Shown here: piece by piece, positions 26,342 through 37,236 of the stretch
Numbering within the stretch: the first letter of the stretch is position 1
Layout: each line of letters opens with the position of its first letter
Source: Rhodospirillaceae bacterium
Lineage (GTDB): Bacteria; Pseudomonadota; Alphaproteobacteria; Rhodospirillales; UBA2165
Assembly: GCA_018649725.1 (NCBI GenBank)
Contig: JABIHH010000083.1
Span: 95,714 to 159,713 of the forward strand
Length of the DNA: 64,000 nucleotides
Direction of reading: 5' to 3'
Position numbers and translations under genes: made by a program
The notes under the pieces: generated by a model
What the model was told of the DNA's origin: nothing
The model's input: the letters and a program-made list of their open reading frames with translations, nothing else
Databases searched by the model: none

Positions 26342-27336
26342 CCAACCGTCAAAATGATTTTGCCCATATGGGCGCTGCTTTCCATCAGCGTGTGGGCATC
26401 AGATGCCTGTTCTAACGGGAAGGTCTTATAAATATAAGGCTGAACTTTGCCCTCATCCATTTGGCTTCCGAAATCCCTCTGAAGATTTGAAGCAATCAGC
26501 GCTTTTTCTTCATTGGTTTGGGGCCTGAGTGTGGAGCCTGAGATGGTAATCCGATCCCGAAGCACACGGCCAAAATTAATTTCTGCTGAATTGCCGCCCA
26601 AAAAAGCGATCAAAGCAATACGGCCGTCGCGCGCCATAATATTAATTTCCTGCTGAACATAAGGGCCGCAGACCATATCCAGCGCGACATCAATGCCATG
26701 ACTATCCGTGAAGTCTTTGGCCATTTCCGCCCAGTCTTCGTCCTTGTAGTTGATTGCTTTGTCCGCCCCCTGATCGAGACAGAACTGGCATTTTTCAGCA
26801 GACCCCGCAGTCGCAATCACGATCGCGCCCTTGGCTTTGGCCAGTTGAATGGCTGCCAAGCCGATGCCACTGCTACCGCCATGAACGAGAAAATACTCAC
26901 CCGCTTTCAAATCAGCACGCATGAAGACATTGTAATAGACCGTGTAGAAATTCTCCGGGATCGCTGCCGCCATATTCGCGTCGAAGCCCTTCGGCCAGGG
27001 TAGGCAATGCGAATGGTGGACAGCCGTATATTCCGCGTAAGCGCCGCCATGGGTCAGCCCCATCGCCTTATCACCGACTTTCCAATCGCCCGCATCCTCA
27101 CCAACAGCCACAACCTCACCGGCAATTTCCAAACCCGGTAAAGGATTGGCGTCCGCCGGCACAGGATAATGGCCGGTGCGCTGCGCAACGTCAGGCCGGT
27201 TGACACCAACGGCTTCATTTTTAACCAGGATTTCATCCGCCTTACAGGTCGGCAGCGGGACTGTCACCGGTACCAAAACCTCCGGTCCGCCCGGCTCTTT
27301 AATATCAATGGCTGTCATTTCGGTTGGCTGTGACAT
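26338..27336 (-). CDS. NAD(P)H:quinone oxidoreductase (zinc-free MDR, PIG3/QOR type)
   Basis: 332 residues of the medium-chain dehydrogenase/reductase family. The coenzyme fold is marked by [17 protein letters not shown] and the catalytic half by [13 protein letters not shown] and [14 protein letters not shown]. The zinc-binding cysteines of alcohol dehydrogenases are absent, typical of quinone reductases. It leads the operon with the transhydroxylase and could reduce quinones formed from polyphenols. The IclR regulator lies 92 bp upstream in the same direction. Confidence 0.87.
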   Translation of the reverse strand: MSQPTEMTAIDIKEPGGPEVLVPVTVPLPTCKADEILVKNEAVGVNRPDVAQRTGHYPVPADANPLPGLEIAGEVVAVGEDAGDWKVGDKAMGLTHGGAYAEYTAVHHSHCLPWPKGFDANMAAAIPENFYTVYYNVFMRADLKAGEYFLVHGGSSGIGLAAIQLAKAKGAIVIATAGSAEKCQFCLDQGADKAINYKDEDWAEMAKDFTDSHGIDVALDMVCGPYVQQEINIMARDGRIALIAFLGGNSAEINFGRVLRDRITISGSTLRPQTNEEKALIASNLQRDFGSQMDEGKVQPYIYKTFPLEQASDAHTLMESSAHMGKIILTVG

Positions 27337-27428
27337 AGATAATTCCCTTTTGTATAATTCGTTCTGATTTGGTGATGGTTGTCGTTGAATTTCCGCACCA
27401 GTTCAATTCAAACCCGAAATTTGTTCAC

Positions 27429-28226
27429 TTAACGGACACGAATTTCTTTGGTGAGTTGCTTTTCGATTTTCGCAGCGGCGGCTTGCATGGGGCTGAGATA
27501 GCGGCTGACCACCTGTTTCAAGGTAAGGGCTGACAAAATATAATGCAGATTGAGACACGCAAGCGGCTCACCTTCAATAATTATCGGCACAGCGATGGAA
27601 CCTGTTTTGGGGATAAGCCCACCTTCTCTGACGCCATATCCACGCCGACGTATTTGGGCGAATTCTTTTTTTAAATCATCGACTTTCGAAGCCGCTTTAC
27701 GTTCATCCGAGTCTGGCGATCTTAGGACATCCAAAATAGACTCGCGTTTTTCCTTGGAACTAAACGCCAAATAAGCCTTTCCCATTGCCGTCGCTAATAT
27801 CGGAACCCGATAACCAGGATAGCCCCGCCGACCGCTATAACCCCGCTCCAGCGATAGCGGGCTTGTCTGGTGAGTGGTTTCCCGGACAATCATGGCATCG
27901 CGATCAAGCGAGCCGATATCAAGTGGCCAGATCACTTCATCGCCGAGTTCCTCCAAAATGGGCGAGGCGATCTCCGTCACCCACGCTTCATCGCTATAGC
28001 CTTCACTCAGCGCCCGGACAAGGATGGTTAACTGATAGGTATCGCCCTTGGGACCCGTCGTCACGTAACCAAGCTCTTTTAAGGTATTGAGCAAGCGATA
28101 TAGAGTAGGGCGAGGAATCCCGGTCTTCTGATGGAGCATCAGAACGGAAATATCATCCTTCTCATTCAACGCCTTTAGCACGATGAGCCCTTTCTTCAGG
28201 CTCTGCGTGGTTCCTCGATCTGCCAT
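27429..28226 (-). CDS. IclR-family transcriptional regulator
   Basis: 265 residues. The N-terminal winged helix has LKKGLIVLKALNEKD and the recognition region TGIPRPTLYRLLNTLKELGYV; the C-terminal effector-binding domain has VPILATAMGKAYLAF and RRRGYGVREGGLIPKTGSIAVPI. IclR proteins of the MhpR/PcaR type control aromatic catabolic operons and bind pathway intermediates. It stands directly upstream of the quinone reductase-transhydroxylase operon and is the likely regulator of it. Confidence 0.9.
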   Translation of the reverse strand: MADRGTTQSLKKGLIVLKALNEKDDISVLMLHQKTGIPRPTLYRLLNTLKELGYVTTGPKGDTYQLTILVRALSEGYSDEAWVTEIASPILEELGDEVIWPLDIGSLDRDAMIVRETTHQTSPLSLERGYSGRRGYPGYRVPILATAMGKAYLAFSSKEKRESILDVLRSPDSDERKAASKVDDLKKEFAQIRRRGYGVREGGLIPKTGSIAVPIIIEGEPLACLNLHYILSALTLKQVVSRYLSPMQAAAAKIEKQLTKEIRVR

Positions 28227-28407
28227 TTTGTCCCCTAGACAGTTTTCTGCATTCTAGCGCGAGTATTAATCGCATAACAAACTAAGAAATTGGCAATATT
28301 CTATCGACTGCCGGACGTTAATCCCTATTCAAATTACGCGGTATCTTTGTTCCATTTTTTAGCGTATTTTTGGCCAACTATTCAATTAAGTCTGAGATTG
28401 GCGTATT

Positions 28408-28998
28408 GTGAAAAAAATTACCCTCCCTATCGCACTCGTTGTCTTCACGCTAACCCTATGGTTTGATTTGGCTCAGGGTAATGCTCAGGCTGGATTGTTT
28501 GGCATATGCACGCAAGATAAAGTCATTAAGTTCATCGATGCAGGTTTGACAAAAGGCGAGATTGTTAAACTTTGCAGTACGGCCAATGCCGCGAAAGCAA
28601 AGACAACTGTTAAAAAGCCGCAGCCTGCAAAAGTCCAAACCAAAATTGCAAAAATAGTAACACCAGAACCGGTTAAAGCTTTACGGGGAAATTTAGCGGC
28701 GCTTAACGGGATTTGGACGATGGATGTTATATGTGAACCTGCCAGTGCATATGCTCATAACGTCGAGGTCAAGAATGGTAAATTCATTGGTGTCCTGGAT
28801 GCTGGCGCTGATGCACTCCACATAATGGGGCAGATTGAAAAAGATGGCACGCTCAGCGGTTATGGCACCGGAACTTATGTATTAGGCGAAATCAGTGGGA
28901 AAATTACTGATTGGAAATCTGGCAAAGGCAGCGGCACGATCATCGTTGGTGGCGAGGGCGATTGTGAGGGTACCTGGACAATTAACCGCAAAAGGTGA
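28408..28998 (+). CDS. Secreted protein of unknown function
   Basis: 196 residues starting at GTG. The first ~28 residues form a signal peptide (ITLPIALVVFTLTLWFDL, cleavage near AQA). A short mature N-terminal segment (FGICTQDKVIKFIDAGLTKG) is followed by a Lys/Thr/Pro-rich linker and a glycine-rich beta domain (residues ~95-196) containing GIWTMDVICEP and GGEGDCEGTWTI; the two Cys could form a disulfide. I do not recognise a family. It converges with the caspase-like gene, 22 bp away. Confidence 0.65.
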   Translation: MKKITLPIALVVFTLTLWFDLAQGNAQAGLFGICTQDKVIKFIDAGLTKGEIVKLCSTANAAKAKTTVKKPQPAKVQTKIAKIVTPEPVKALRGNLAALNGIWTMDVICEPASAYAHNVEVKNGKFIGVLDAGADALHIMGQIEKDGTLSGYGTGTYVLGEISGKITDWKSGKGSGTIIVGGEGDCEGTWTINRKR

Positions 28999-29020
28999 TT
29001 TGCTTTATAACGATGCCGGC

Positions 29021-30937
29021 CTAAAACCAGGCTCGGAATATCCACGCCACCGGAGATAATTCTGTATATTTGCGTAAAACCAGAAGTACAAGAAAAACGG
29101 TAATCAAATGGACGAACGTCCCGATTACAAAACTTGTCTTAAAAACATCCAGATTAAAAATAATTGCCCATGCTTTAGTGGTCCTGAGGTCGGTCACCTT
29201 TGGATGCGCCGTCACATCTTTGTGAGTTCCGCTGGTTTGCAGAAACAAAACTTCGTCGCCAAATAACCTTCCAATTAATACGTTAATAATGCCAACTACA
29301 AAAAAAAGTAGCGAAAGTGCAAATCCAAGATTCCATAACATCGATGGTGCTTCATTTTCTCCTCTCACAAAAGGTACGCCAATAACCAGAGCCAGAATCA
29401 ACAACGAAATTCCCATCCAAATCCATGCATTACGGCGGGCATTTCCGGCTCTCACTATATCATTCCGCTCGTTGTCAGTGAACAACCTCCACTCTGCCCG
29501 CATAAATCCGTGATATCGGTAATGGTCTACTTGAAAATATCTAGTCAGATAGCTGAGCCAAGTTTCAGATTCAGAGGCAATACTTGAACTTGTGATAATT
29601 TCTTCACTAATTGGCGCCTCGCCTTCCTTGGCATTAGGAGTGTCAGAATCACTGTCCATCGGAGATCTTGAAGCGCTCCAATTTGGGCGCCACTTTTTGG
29701 TTTTTGAAAATCCAACATTTCTGATCAACGGAAACTTTGCCAAATCGGAGTTGCCGCTGGAAGTTGCAACTTGGGGGGCCTGGAAGTCACCACCAAATAG
29801 ATCGCGACCAAACATTAATACAGATTCAGAGAGATCCTCAATGCAAAAAGTTTTGGGTTTAGATGTATCACCATCCCGCAAAACCTTTAGCAACGCACTC
29901 GTAAAGAGCGTCATATTTGCGCCCTCTGGTATAACTGCCCGCTGATCACTGTCAGTCGCGCTAAATATTACAGTCCCTCTATCGGGCAAATTTTTTAACT
30001 TTTCCGACGGAACGCCCATGTCTTGAACAACGTCTCCTGTGGCACCCGAGTAACAGGCATCAACAATTAAATAACGCCGAAGACCACCCGCGCAGGAACT
30101 TAGCGTGTTATGCAATGCTCCCACCTCAAGACTATTCATTTGAGGGTTACGATCTGGGGTGCCTTTTATAGAAAGAAAATATAGCCCTTCCGAATGGAAA
30201 AATCCATGCCCGACATAATAAAGAATTATGTCAGTTATCGGTTTGGTGGTACTGCGAACAGCATCAATTCGCTGATGCAAGAAATCATTAATCTCTTCAT
30301 CTATGCGAGAAGCTGTGAAACTAACATTGAACAACCAGAGGCAGTTATCTGATGGAATACCAAAAGCATCCTCATCTAGAATATAGTCGCGAATACCCTC
30401 AGCCGATCTGCCAAATGCGGGCGAATCATCGAGATTTTTGTTCTTAGGCCACTCATCGGCCCCAAGTCCAACAACCAAGGTCGTTTCAGGAGTAATTCCT
30501 TTACTAATCGGCATAGGTTTGGGTTTAGGTTTTTTGCGATCCACCACGGGCACCCAGCCATTTTGCCTTTTTTTAACTTCATTTTTGCGAAGGTCTAAAA
30601 ATTCTTTGGTCAAAGTTGCTGCAGTTTTCTTACTAATATTTTTTGAAGTAATCTTCCAGCCATCAATTTCGAGCTGAAATGACGCTCGATTACGTGTTTC
30701 AAGCCATGATTTCATGGATTCAAAAAACCCTTCAACAACCGACTCGACAATATTTCCAGTCAGCAAATCGACGAGGTCCTGATACTTCTTCCCCCCACGG
30801 TTAGACTTTGACTGATCAAGCTTACTAAAATCACAATCGTTCAATAACTTCTGGTTGAGTGATCTTAAATTTTCACTCAATTTCCCAGGGTTTATCGGGT
30901 GCCTCGTAAACTCGATAGAAAAGGAAATTTCCTGCAA
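29021..30937 (-). CDS. Membrane-anchored caspase-like (peptidase C14) protein
   Basis: 638 residues. The middle domain is a caspase/metacaspase fold: VVGLGADEW at the first strand, the catalytic His244 in ILYYVGHGFF and Cys295 in LIVDACYSGAT. Residues 1-120 form a small domain with SMKSWLETRNRASFQLEIDG that resembles effector-associated domains placed before caspase effectors in bacterial conflict systems. After a Ser/Asp-rich linker (residues ~400-470) three hydrophobic helices follow (for example WMGISLLILALVIGVPFV), so it is anchored in the inner membrane. The gene stands alone in AT-rich DNA unlike its neighbours, a sign of possible transfer. Target and trigger are unknown. Confidence 0.83.
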   Translation of the reverse strand: MQEISFSIEFTRHPINPGKLSENLRSLNQKLLNDCDFSKLDQSKSNRGGKKYQDLVDLLTGNIVESVVEGFFESMKSWLETRNRASFQLEIDGWKITSKNISKKTAATLTKEFLDLRKNEVKKRQNGWVPVVDRKKPKPKPMPISKGITPETTLVVGLGADEWPKNKNLDDSPAFGRSAEGIRDYILDEDAFGIPSDNCLWLFNVSFTASRIDEEINDFLHQRIDAVRSTTKPITDIILYYVGHGFFHSEGLYFLSIKGTPDRNPQMNSLEVGALHNTLSSCAGGLRRYLIVDACYSGATGDVVQDMGVPSEKLKNLPDRGTVIFSATDSDQRAVIPEGANMTLFTSALLKVLRDGDTSKPKTFCIEDLSESVLMFGRDLFGGDFQAPQVATSSGNSDLAKFPLIRNVGFSKTKKWRPNWSASRSPMDSDSDTPNAKEGEAPISEEIITSSSIASESETWLSYLTRYFQVDHYRYHGFMRAEWRLFTDNERNDIVRAGNARRNAWIWMGISLLILALVIGVPFVRGENEAPSMLWNLGFALSLLFFVVGIINVLIGRLFGDEVLFLQTSGTHKDVTAHPKVTDLRTTKAWAIIFNLDVFKTSFVIGTFVHLITVFLVLLVLRKYTELSPVAWIFRAWF

Positions 30938-31125
30938 TTCTCCGCTCCAAATACTTTTACTGGCTTCAATTTAACCTCATAAATAGTACTCTTACGGATA
31001 AATTAAATTATATCGTTTATAATTGCAATATTTATTAGTAATTTATTATTATTTACTACTTTTATTTGCATTTTTTGGGGAGTTGATATTTTAAGAAGCT
31101 CCTACAGATAAATTAGCTTACGCCG
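30938..31125. other. AT-rich intergenic spacer upstream of the caspase-like gene
   Basis: This stretch is strongly AT-rich (for example 31003-31080) and holds no open frame or hairpin that I can support. It separates the caspase-like gene from rodA and probably contains the caspase promoter on the reverse strand. Its composition differs from the surrounding housekeeping DNA. Confidence 0.5.
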
Positions 31126-32274
31126 CTAATTTCCGTCGGCAGCGCCGGGGCCGATTTGCACATCGCGGTGGACGTAAACGTTCAACAACAGCCCAAAACT
31201 GAACATCAGCGTAAGCATTGCCGTGCCACCATAAGATATCAGCGGAAGCGGCATCCCGACCACAGGAACAACCCCCATCACCATCGCAATATTGACGAAA
31301 ATGTTGAGGAAGAAGGATGTTGAAACGCCCATGCCCATCAGGCGGCCAAACTGAGAGCGGCAGCGCAGCGAGATAGCAAAGGCATAGATCAGCAGGAGCA
31401 TATAAAGGCCGATCAGCACCAAACCACCGACGAGGCCAAACTCTTCTGCCAACATGGTAAAAATAAAATCGGTTTGCTTCTCTGGCAGGAAGCTCAGGTG
31501 ACTTTGTGAGCCTTCCAGAAAGCCTTTGCCAAACAAGCCACTAGAGCCAAGCGCGATTTTGGATTGAAGAATGTGATAACCGGCCCCAAGAGGATCTTTT
31601 TCTGGGTCAATAAAGGTGAGCAGGCGCTTTTTTTGATAATCGAGCAAAACAAATTGCCAAAGTGGTATCACCGCAGCAATTGTTGCCAAGGCTCCAGCAA
31701 CGAAAACCCAAATTCGCACGCCCACCAAAAACAGCATGGCGATACCGGTTGCCACCATCAATATGGTGGTGCCGAGGTCTGGCTGTCGCATCACCAGAAT
31801 AGCTGGCACGGCCATCAAAATAAGGGGCATCAGAATGTGAGATATGCGTCCGACATCCTCCATTCGGCTGGCATAAAAATAGCGCGCCAGAAGTAATATG
31901 ATCGATACTTTCATAATTTCTGAAGGCTGGATCGTAAACACGCCCAAATCAATCCAACGCTGGGCGCCCATACCGATCGAGCCACTAAATTCAACGACCA
32001 CTAATAACGCCAGCGAAAGAGCGTAAATCGCATAGGCGTAACGTAGCCAAACATGGATATCGATAACCGCCACAACCAACATGAGGCCGACACCAGCCCC
32101 AAAGCGGATCATTTGACGCGAAGCCCAGGGGTCAAGATTTCCATTGGCTGCGGAATACAACATGCCAAAACCCACCGATGCCGTGACGCTGATCAATAAA
32201 ACAAAAGACCAGTTAATTTGCCAAAGACGCTGACCAATGCTCATATCTGATTGGCCAAAGGGAGACAGTGCCAT
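31126..32274 (-). CDS. rodA: Peptidoglycan glycosyltransferase / rod-shape protein RodA
   Basis: 382 residues with about ten membrane helices, the SEDS family size. Family motifs include GMGAQRWIDLGVFTIQPSE, RQPDLGTTILM and PLISYGGTAML near the C terminus. RodA polymerises glycan strands in the elongasome together with PBP2. It is the last gene of mreBCD-mrdA-rodA and starts 6 bp after the mrdA stop. Confidence 0.96.
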   Translation of the reverse strand: MALSPFGQSDMSIGQRLWQINWSFVLLISVTASVGFGMLYSAANGNLDPWASRQMIRFGAGVGLMLVVAVIDIHVWLRYAYAIYALSLALLVVVEFSGSIGMGAQRWIDLGVFTIQPSEIMKVSIILLLARYFYASRMEDVGRISHILMPLILMAVPAILVMRQPDLGTTILMVATGIAMLFLVGVRIWVFVAGALATIAAVIPLWQFVLLDYQKKRLLTFIDPEKDPLGAGYHILQSKIALGSSGLFGKGFLEGSQSHLSFLPEKQTDFIFTMLAEEFGLVGGLVLIGLYMLLLIYAFAISLRCRSQFGRLMGMGVSTSFFLNIFVNIAMVMGVVPVVGMPLPLISYGGTAMLTLMFSFGLLLNVYVHRDVQIGPGAADGN

Positions 32275-32280
32275 AACGCC

Positions 32281-34185
32281 CTACCCCTTCTTCGCCGACT
32301 TTGATGACGGCTTTTTTGCCTGATCCTGAGACCGGCCCGCAGATTGACCTCTGGATGGATCGCGGCGCTGAACTTCTAAAAGAATATCTTTGGCAATCGG
32401 CGCAGCCGTTGACGATCCACCACCGCCATGTTCAACAACGACCGAAACTGCATAGCGTGGTGCCTGGACCGGAGCGTAGCCGACGAAGAGAGCGTGATCT
32501 CGCTCCCGCCATTCAAGATCTTTATTCTTTTTAACGCCAACTTCGCGCTCTGCCTTCGAAATTCGTCGAACCTGAACAGTTCCCGTTTTACCACCAAACT
32601 TAAATCCAGCTTCTTTTATGCGTGACCGGTAGGCGGTTCCATAGGGCGAGTTTGGCACTGCTGCCATCGCTTTTTTGACCAAATCGAGATGCGGCGGGTG
32701 AATGCCGATCGAAGCAAATTCTGGATAGACAGGGAGCGGTGGCTCAACCGCATCAAAAGGCACAACATGGCGCGTTAAATGAGGCTTAACAGCTTTACCG
32801 CCATTGACCAGACGTGACGTCATGACGGCCAATTGCAGGGGAGTCGTCAAAATGAAACCTTGGCCAATTCCCGCCAGCAAAGTTTCACCCTGTTGCCAGG
32901 ACACCCGCTTGACCTTTTTCTTCCACGCTCGGGTCGGCATCAAGCCCTTGCGTTCGCCGGACAATTCGATATCCAAAATTTGGCCAAGCCCCAAACGGCG
33001 CGCCATCGCAGAAATTCGGTCGATACCGGTCCGCTTGGCAATTTCATAAAAGTAAACGTCGCAGGATTGGGTAATAGCAGACACCAAATCCATCGAACCG
33101 TGCCCGCGCTTTTTCCAGCAGTGAAAAGTTGAATCGCCAAGCTCAATCTCACCGCTACAAAAATGTCTGGTTTTTGGTGTTACGATGCCTTTCTCAAGCG
33201 CGGCCAATGCAACAACCATTTTAAAAGTTGAGCCTGGCGCATATTGTCCGGCGATTGCTTTGTTGTTGAGCGGTGTGCGCGGGTTGGATGCTAGCTCTTT
33301 CCATTCTGATCGCGACAGCCCGCGGTTAAATATGTTTGGATCAAAGCTTGGGGTCGACACCAGAGAGAGAACCTCTCCGGTATGCACATCCATGACAACA
33401 GCTGAAGCGGCTTCATTTCCCAATCGCGTCGCGACAAATTTTTGCAGCTCCATATCAATGGTCAGCCAAGTTTCCGCCCCTGGCAATCCCTCCCGGCGCT
33501 CCAATTCCCGGATTTGGCGACCAAACGCGTTAACCTCAACCTGACTTGTGCCGCTTTTGCCACGCAGCGCCAGATCATGAACTTTCTCCATACCCGCTTT
33601 GCCAATCCGAAAGCCGGGCAATTCGAGCAAGGGGTCACCGGTCAGATCTTTTTCCGAAACACCGGACACATATCCCAAAACCGAGGCTGCATGATCGCCA
33701 TCCGGATAAAAGCGAGTTTCGCCAACATCGATCACAATGCCTGGTATTTCGGCTGTATTAACTTCGATACGCGCCACATCATTCCACTTCATATTCTCGC
33801 GTAGAATAATAGGTAGGAACCGGCGTCGACGTTTTATCTCGCGCTTCACCCGGACCAAATCATGATCATCAACCGGAATGACTTTACCGAGCTGCGCCAA
33901 AGTATGCGCGATGTCTTTGGTATTCTCAGGGATCAGCAGAACACGATAATTTTGCTGATTAACAGCCATCGGCCGACCAAAGCGGTCCAAAATACGCCCC
34001 CGCTTCGGTGCCAGTAATTTCAGGCTAATGCGATTTTCATCGGCCAGAGTCTTGTATTTTTCTGCTTCGATAACTTGCAGGTAATACATGCGACCGACCA
34101 AGCCCGACAACAAAACGACTTTGCCGCCGAACAAGACGATCGAACGCCTGGAAAAAGTTCTATATCTGTCACCGTCTCGATGCAT
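32281..34185 (-). CDS. mrdA: Penicillin-binding protein 2 (MrdA)
   Basis: 634 residues. One N-terminal membrane helix (VVLLSGLVGRMYYLQVI) anchors it; the dimerisation domain follows, then the transpeptidase with Ser319 in APGSTFKMV (SxxK), QSCDVYFYE (SxD) and GGKTGTVQV (KTG). It crosslinks peptidoglycan for cell elongation with RodA. The C terminus is a basic, disordered tail of about 25 residues. It lies 15 bp after mreD. Confidence 0.96.
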   Translation of the reverse strand: MHRDGDRYRTFSRRSIVLFGGKVVLLSGLVGRMYYLQVIEAEKYKTLADENRISLKLLAPKRGRILDRFGRPMAVNQQNYRVLLIPENTKDIAHTLAQLGKVIPVDDHDLVRVKREIKRRRRFLPIILRENMKWNDVARIEVNTAEIPGIVIDVGETRFYPDGDHAASVLGYVSGVSEKDLTGDPLLELPGFRIGKAGMEKVHDLALRGKSGTSQVEVNAFGRQIRELERREGLPGAETWLTIDMELQKFVATRLGNEAASAVVMDVHTGEVLSLVSTPSFDPNIFNRGLSRSEWKELASNPRTPLNNKAIAGQYAPGSTFKMVVALAALEKGIVTPKTRHFCSGEIELGDSTFHCWKKRGHGSMDLVSAITQSCDVYFYEIAKRTGIDRISAMARRLGLGQILDIELSGERKGLMPTRAWKKKVKRVSWQQGETLLAGIGQGFILTTPLQLAVMTSRLVNGGKAVKPHLTRHVVPFDAVEPPLPVYPEFASIGIHPPHLDLVKKAMAAVPNSPYGTAYRSRIKEAGFKFGGKTGTVQVRRISKAEREVGVKKNKDLEWRERDHALFVGYAPVQAPRYAVSVVVEHGGGGSSTAAPIAKDILLEVQRRDPSRGQSAGRSQDQAKKPSSKSAKKG

Positions 34186-34200
34186 TCTAGATTCCCGATA

Positions 34201-34716
34201 TTAATCCTGCTGCAAAAAGGCTTGTTGCCAGCGCAAAAAAATCCACGCAACGATGGGGAATACGCCCAATGATAACAAATATTGGAAAGTCACGGCATTA
34301 AAATCTATGAGAGCCAAATTCCAGGCGGAAGCCAGCACCCAACTTTCAACCGACGCGACCAGAGAGACCACTGCAAAACCGATCCAATAGACGGTGAAGG
34401 ATTTGCCGGCGAAAAATCTCCGCTGAGAAAGCACGATACCGTAGACGGTCAGAAATACCAGGATGTACAAGCCAACCGGCGTTCCGGTGAGGAGATCCTG
34501 CAATAACCCCAGAATAAAAACTGAAAACAACGGCAATAAATTAGGCCGATAAATTGCCCAGTGATAAATCGAGACCAGCGCCAAGATCGGTGCTATTTGA
34601 GCGTAACCCGGAATATGTGTTGGCACGACACTTAGGATAACGAGAAGAAGGCTCAATCCAAATGGCGTGAATGACCGCGCCATATAATCAAGTTTTTGCC
34701 AAACGGCGATGCTCAT
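34201..34716 (-). CDS. mreD: Rod-shape-determining protein MreD
   Basis: 171 residues with five to six membrane helices and the family segment PNLLPLFSVFILGLLQDLL. MreD links MreC to the elongation machinery. Sequence conservation in this family is low, so position between mreC and mrdA is important for the call. It overlaps mreC by 4 bp. Confidence 0.9.
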   Translation of the reverse strand: MSIAVWQKLDYMARSFTPFGLSLLLVILSVVPTHIPGYAQIAPILALVSIYHWAIYRPNLLPLFSVFILGLLQDLLTGTPVGLYILVFLTVYGIVLSQRRFFAGKSFTVYWIGFAVVSLVASVESWVLASAWNLALIDFNAVTFQYLLSLGVFPIVAWIFLRWQQAFLQQD

Positions 34717-35615
34717 TTCTTAACGGACTTACCGCCACCCTTGCTTTTAGAAGTCGGCTTTTGCACGCTCATATCGACTAATCCAGTTAAGCCAAAATCA
34801 GCAATGCGAACATATTCAAGTCGAGAAAAATCGGTAAAAAGCTGAACTTCGATACCACCATCGCTGACCGAGGCAACGACGCCGACCGGCAGGCCTGACG
34901 GAAAGGCACCGCCGTGACCAGACGTAATAATACGATCACTTGGTGTCACCCGAGCTCCCGGCGGGAGATGAATAAGTTTGGTACGCGCTGTATTGCCACC
35001 CGCCATAATCGCCCGGGTGCGATTGCTTTCGATCAGCACCGGTACGCGGGAATTAATATCTGTCAGCAACAGCACACGGGCTGAGCGATTGGAAACTTCT
35101 GATATACGGCCAATGATGCCGCGATCACTGATCACAGCCTGCCCTTTGCGCACGCCGTCATATTTACCCGAATTAACTATCAGCATATTCGACAATGCAC
35201 CAGCAGAGCCGGCAATGACCCGGGCAGTGACATATTTTGCACTTTTGTCATGCACAACACCCAGCAATTGATGCAGCGCGACATTCTCCGACTGCAATTT
35301 ACGGGCAACGGTCTGCCATTGCATCAGCCGGGCATTTTCCTGTTTAAGTTTGGCATTTTCATCTCTGATAACGCGCAATTCCTGAAAGTTTTGAATGCCT
35401 TCGGATACGGTGGCAACCGGACGTGAAAACGCTTCTAGGATCGGCGCGACAGCATCCGTCACTTCGGCGCGCACGCGATCGACCAGCACAGCATCAACCT
35501 TGCCAAGCAGCATCAGACCGAAAGCCGCAGCAATCAGTCCAAGATACATAAAGCGCTGAACCAAACTCTTCAGCGGTGCTGCAATGCGTAATAGAGCGCT
35601 AGGGCGCTGTTCCAA
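34713..35615 (-). CDS. mreC: Rod-shape-determining protein MreC
   Basis: 300 residues: a basic cytoplasmic N terminus, one membrane helix (FMYLGLIAAAFGLMLLG), a coiled coil around residues 70-105 (VIRDENAKLKQENARLM), and the beta-barrel periplasmic domain with KGQAVISDRGIIGRISEV and ILTSGHGGAFPSGLPVG-like motifs. It scaffolds PBP2 and RodA in the periplasm. It starts about 140 bp after the mreB stop, a gap that contains a 12-bp tandem repeat. Confidence 0.94.
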   Translation of the reverse strand: MEQRPSALLRIAAPLKSLVQRFMYLGLIAAAFGLMLLGKVDAVLVDRVRAEVTDAVAPILEAFSRPVATVSEGIQNFQELRVIRDENAKLKQENARLMQWQTVARKLQSENVALHQLLGVVHDKSAKYVTARVIAGSAGALSNMLIVNSGKYDGVRKGQAVISDRGIIGRISEVSNRSARVLLLTDINSRVPVLIESNRTRAIMAGGNTARTKLIHLPPGARVTPSDRIITSGHGGAFPSGLPVGVVASVSDGGIEVQLFTDFSRLEYVRIADFGLTGLVDMSVQKPTSKSKGGGKSVKK

Positions 35616-35720
35616 AATGCGTCTCCGTATCGTCTAACGGCCTGAAATTAATACCACTTTTATATGGCACCGGAGGTCGCCGTTTTCAACAGTTCCGAGA
35701 AATATTCTCAGAAACTGGTC

Positions 35721-36797
<1,077 letters not shown>

Positions 36798-37236
36798 TTA
36801 GTCTCTCAATATCAAAAAAATCTAATAGATACTCAAGTTGATCTATAATCAGGGCTAATTATTAACATTCTCTAACTGATTCGGTAAGAATAATCAAAGA
36901 GATACGCATACTCTTTAAGCAATATTTTTAAGAATAACCGGGTGGAAGATGAAACTACCATAGCTTTTCAAGGTTTAAACCTGTTTTTGGGTATATTTCG
37001 GTGACAGTTTGCTTCTAAGCGTAAACAGTCAACGAAATAACAAGCAAACCACAGAGCGCACAAAGCACCCGAAATCGGACTCTTTTATCTCCAGTGATTT
37101 TTATCGGCTATCGACTAAAGCGCACACTTGCGCCTTTTATTTGCAACTATCAACATAAGACCAACGCCAACTAGAATGGTGAGACGGAACTCCATAAATC
37201 CTTGCGTGAAAAATGAAGTTATAATAATATTTCATT
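36798..37236. other. Intergenic region upstream of mreB
   Basis: 439 bp between divergent mreB and a small membrane protein gene. It must hold the mreB promoter, but I see no convincing pair of boxes. AAAGAG (36896-36901) and CTCTTT (36911-36916) form an inverted repeat with a 9-bp spacer about 100 bp before mreB. A TATAAT box at 37220-37225 lies 11 bp before the ATG of the forward small gene. No RNA gene is recognisable. Confidence 0.4.

Noticed and set aside
36896..36916. AAAGAG-N9-CTCTTT as an operator for mreB
   Set aside because: Six-base arms in AT-rich DNA are likely by chance; noted only in the spacer entry.
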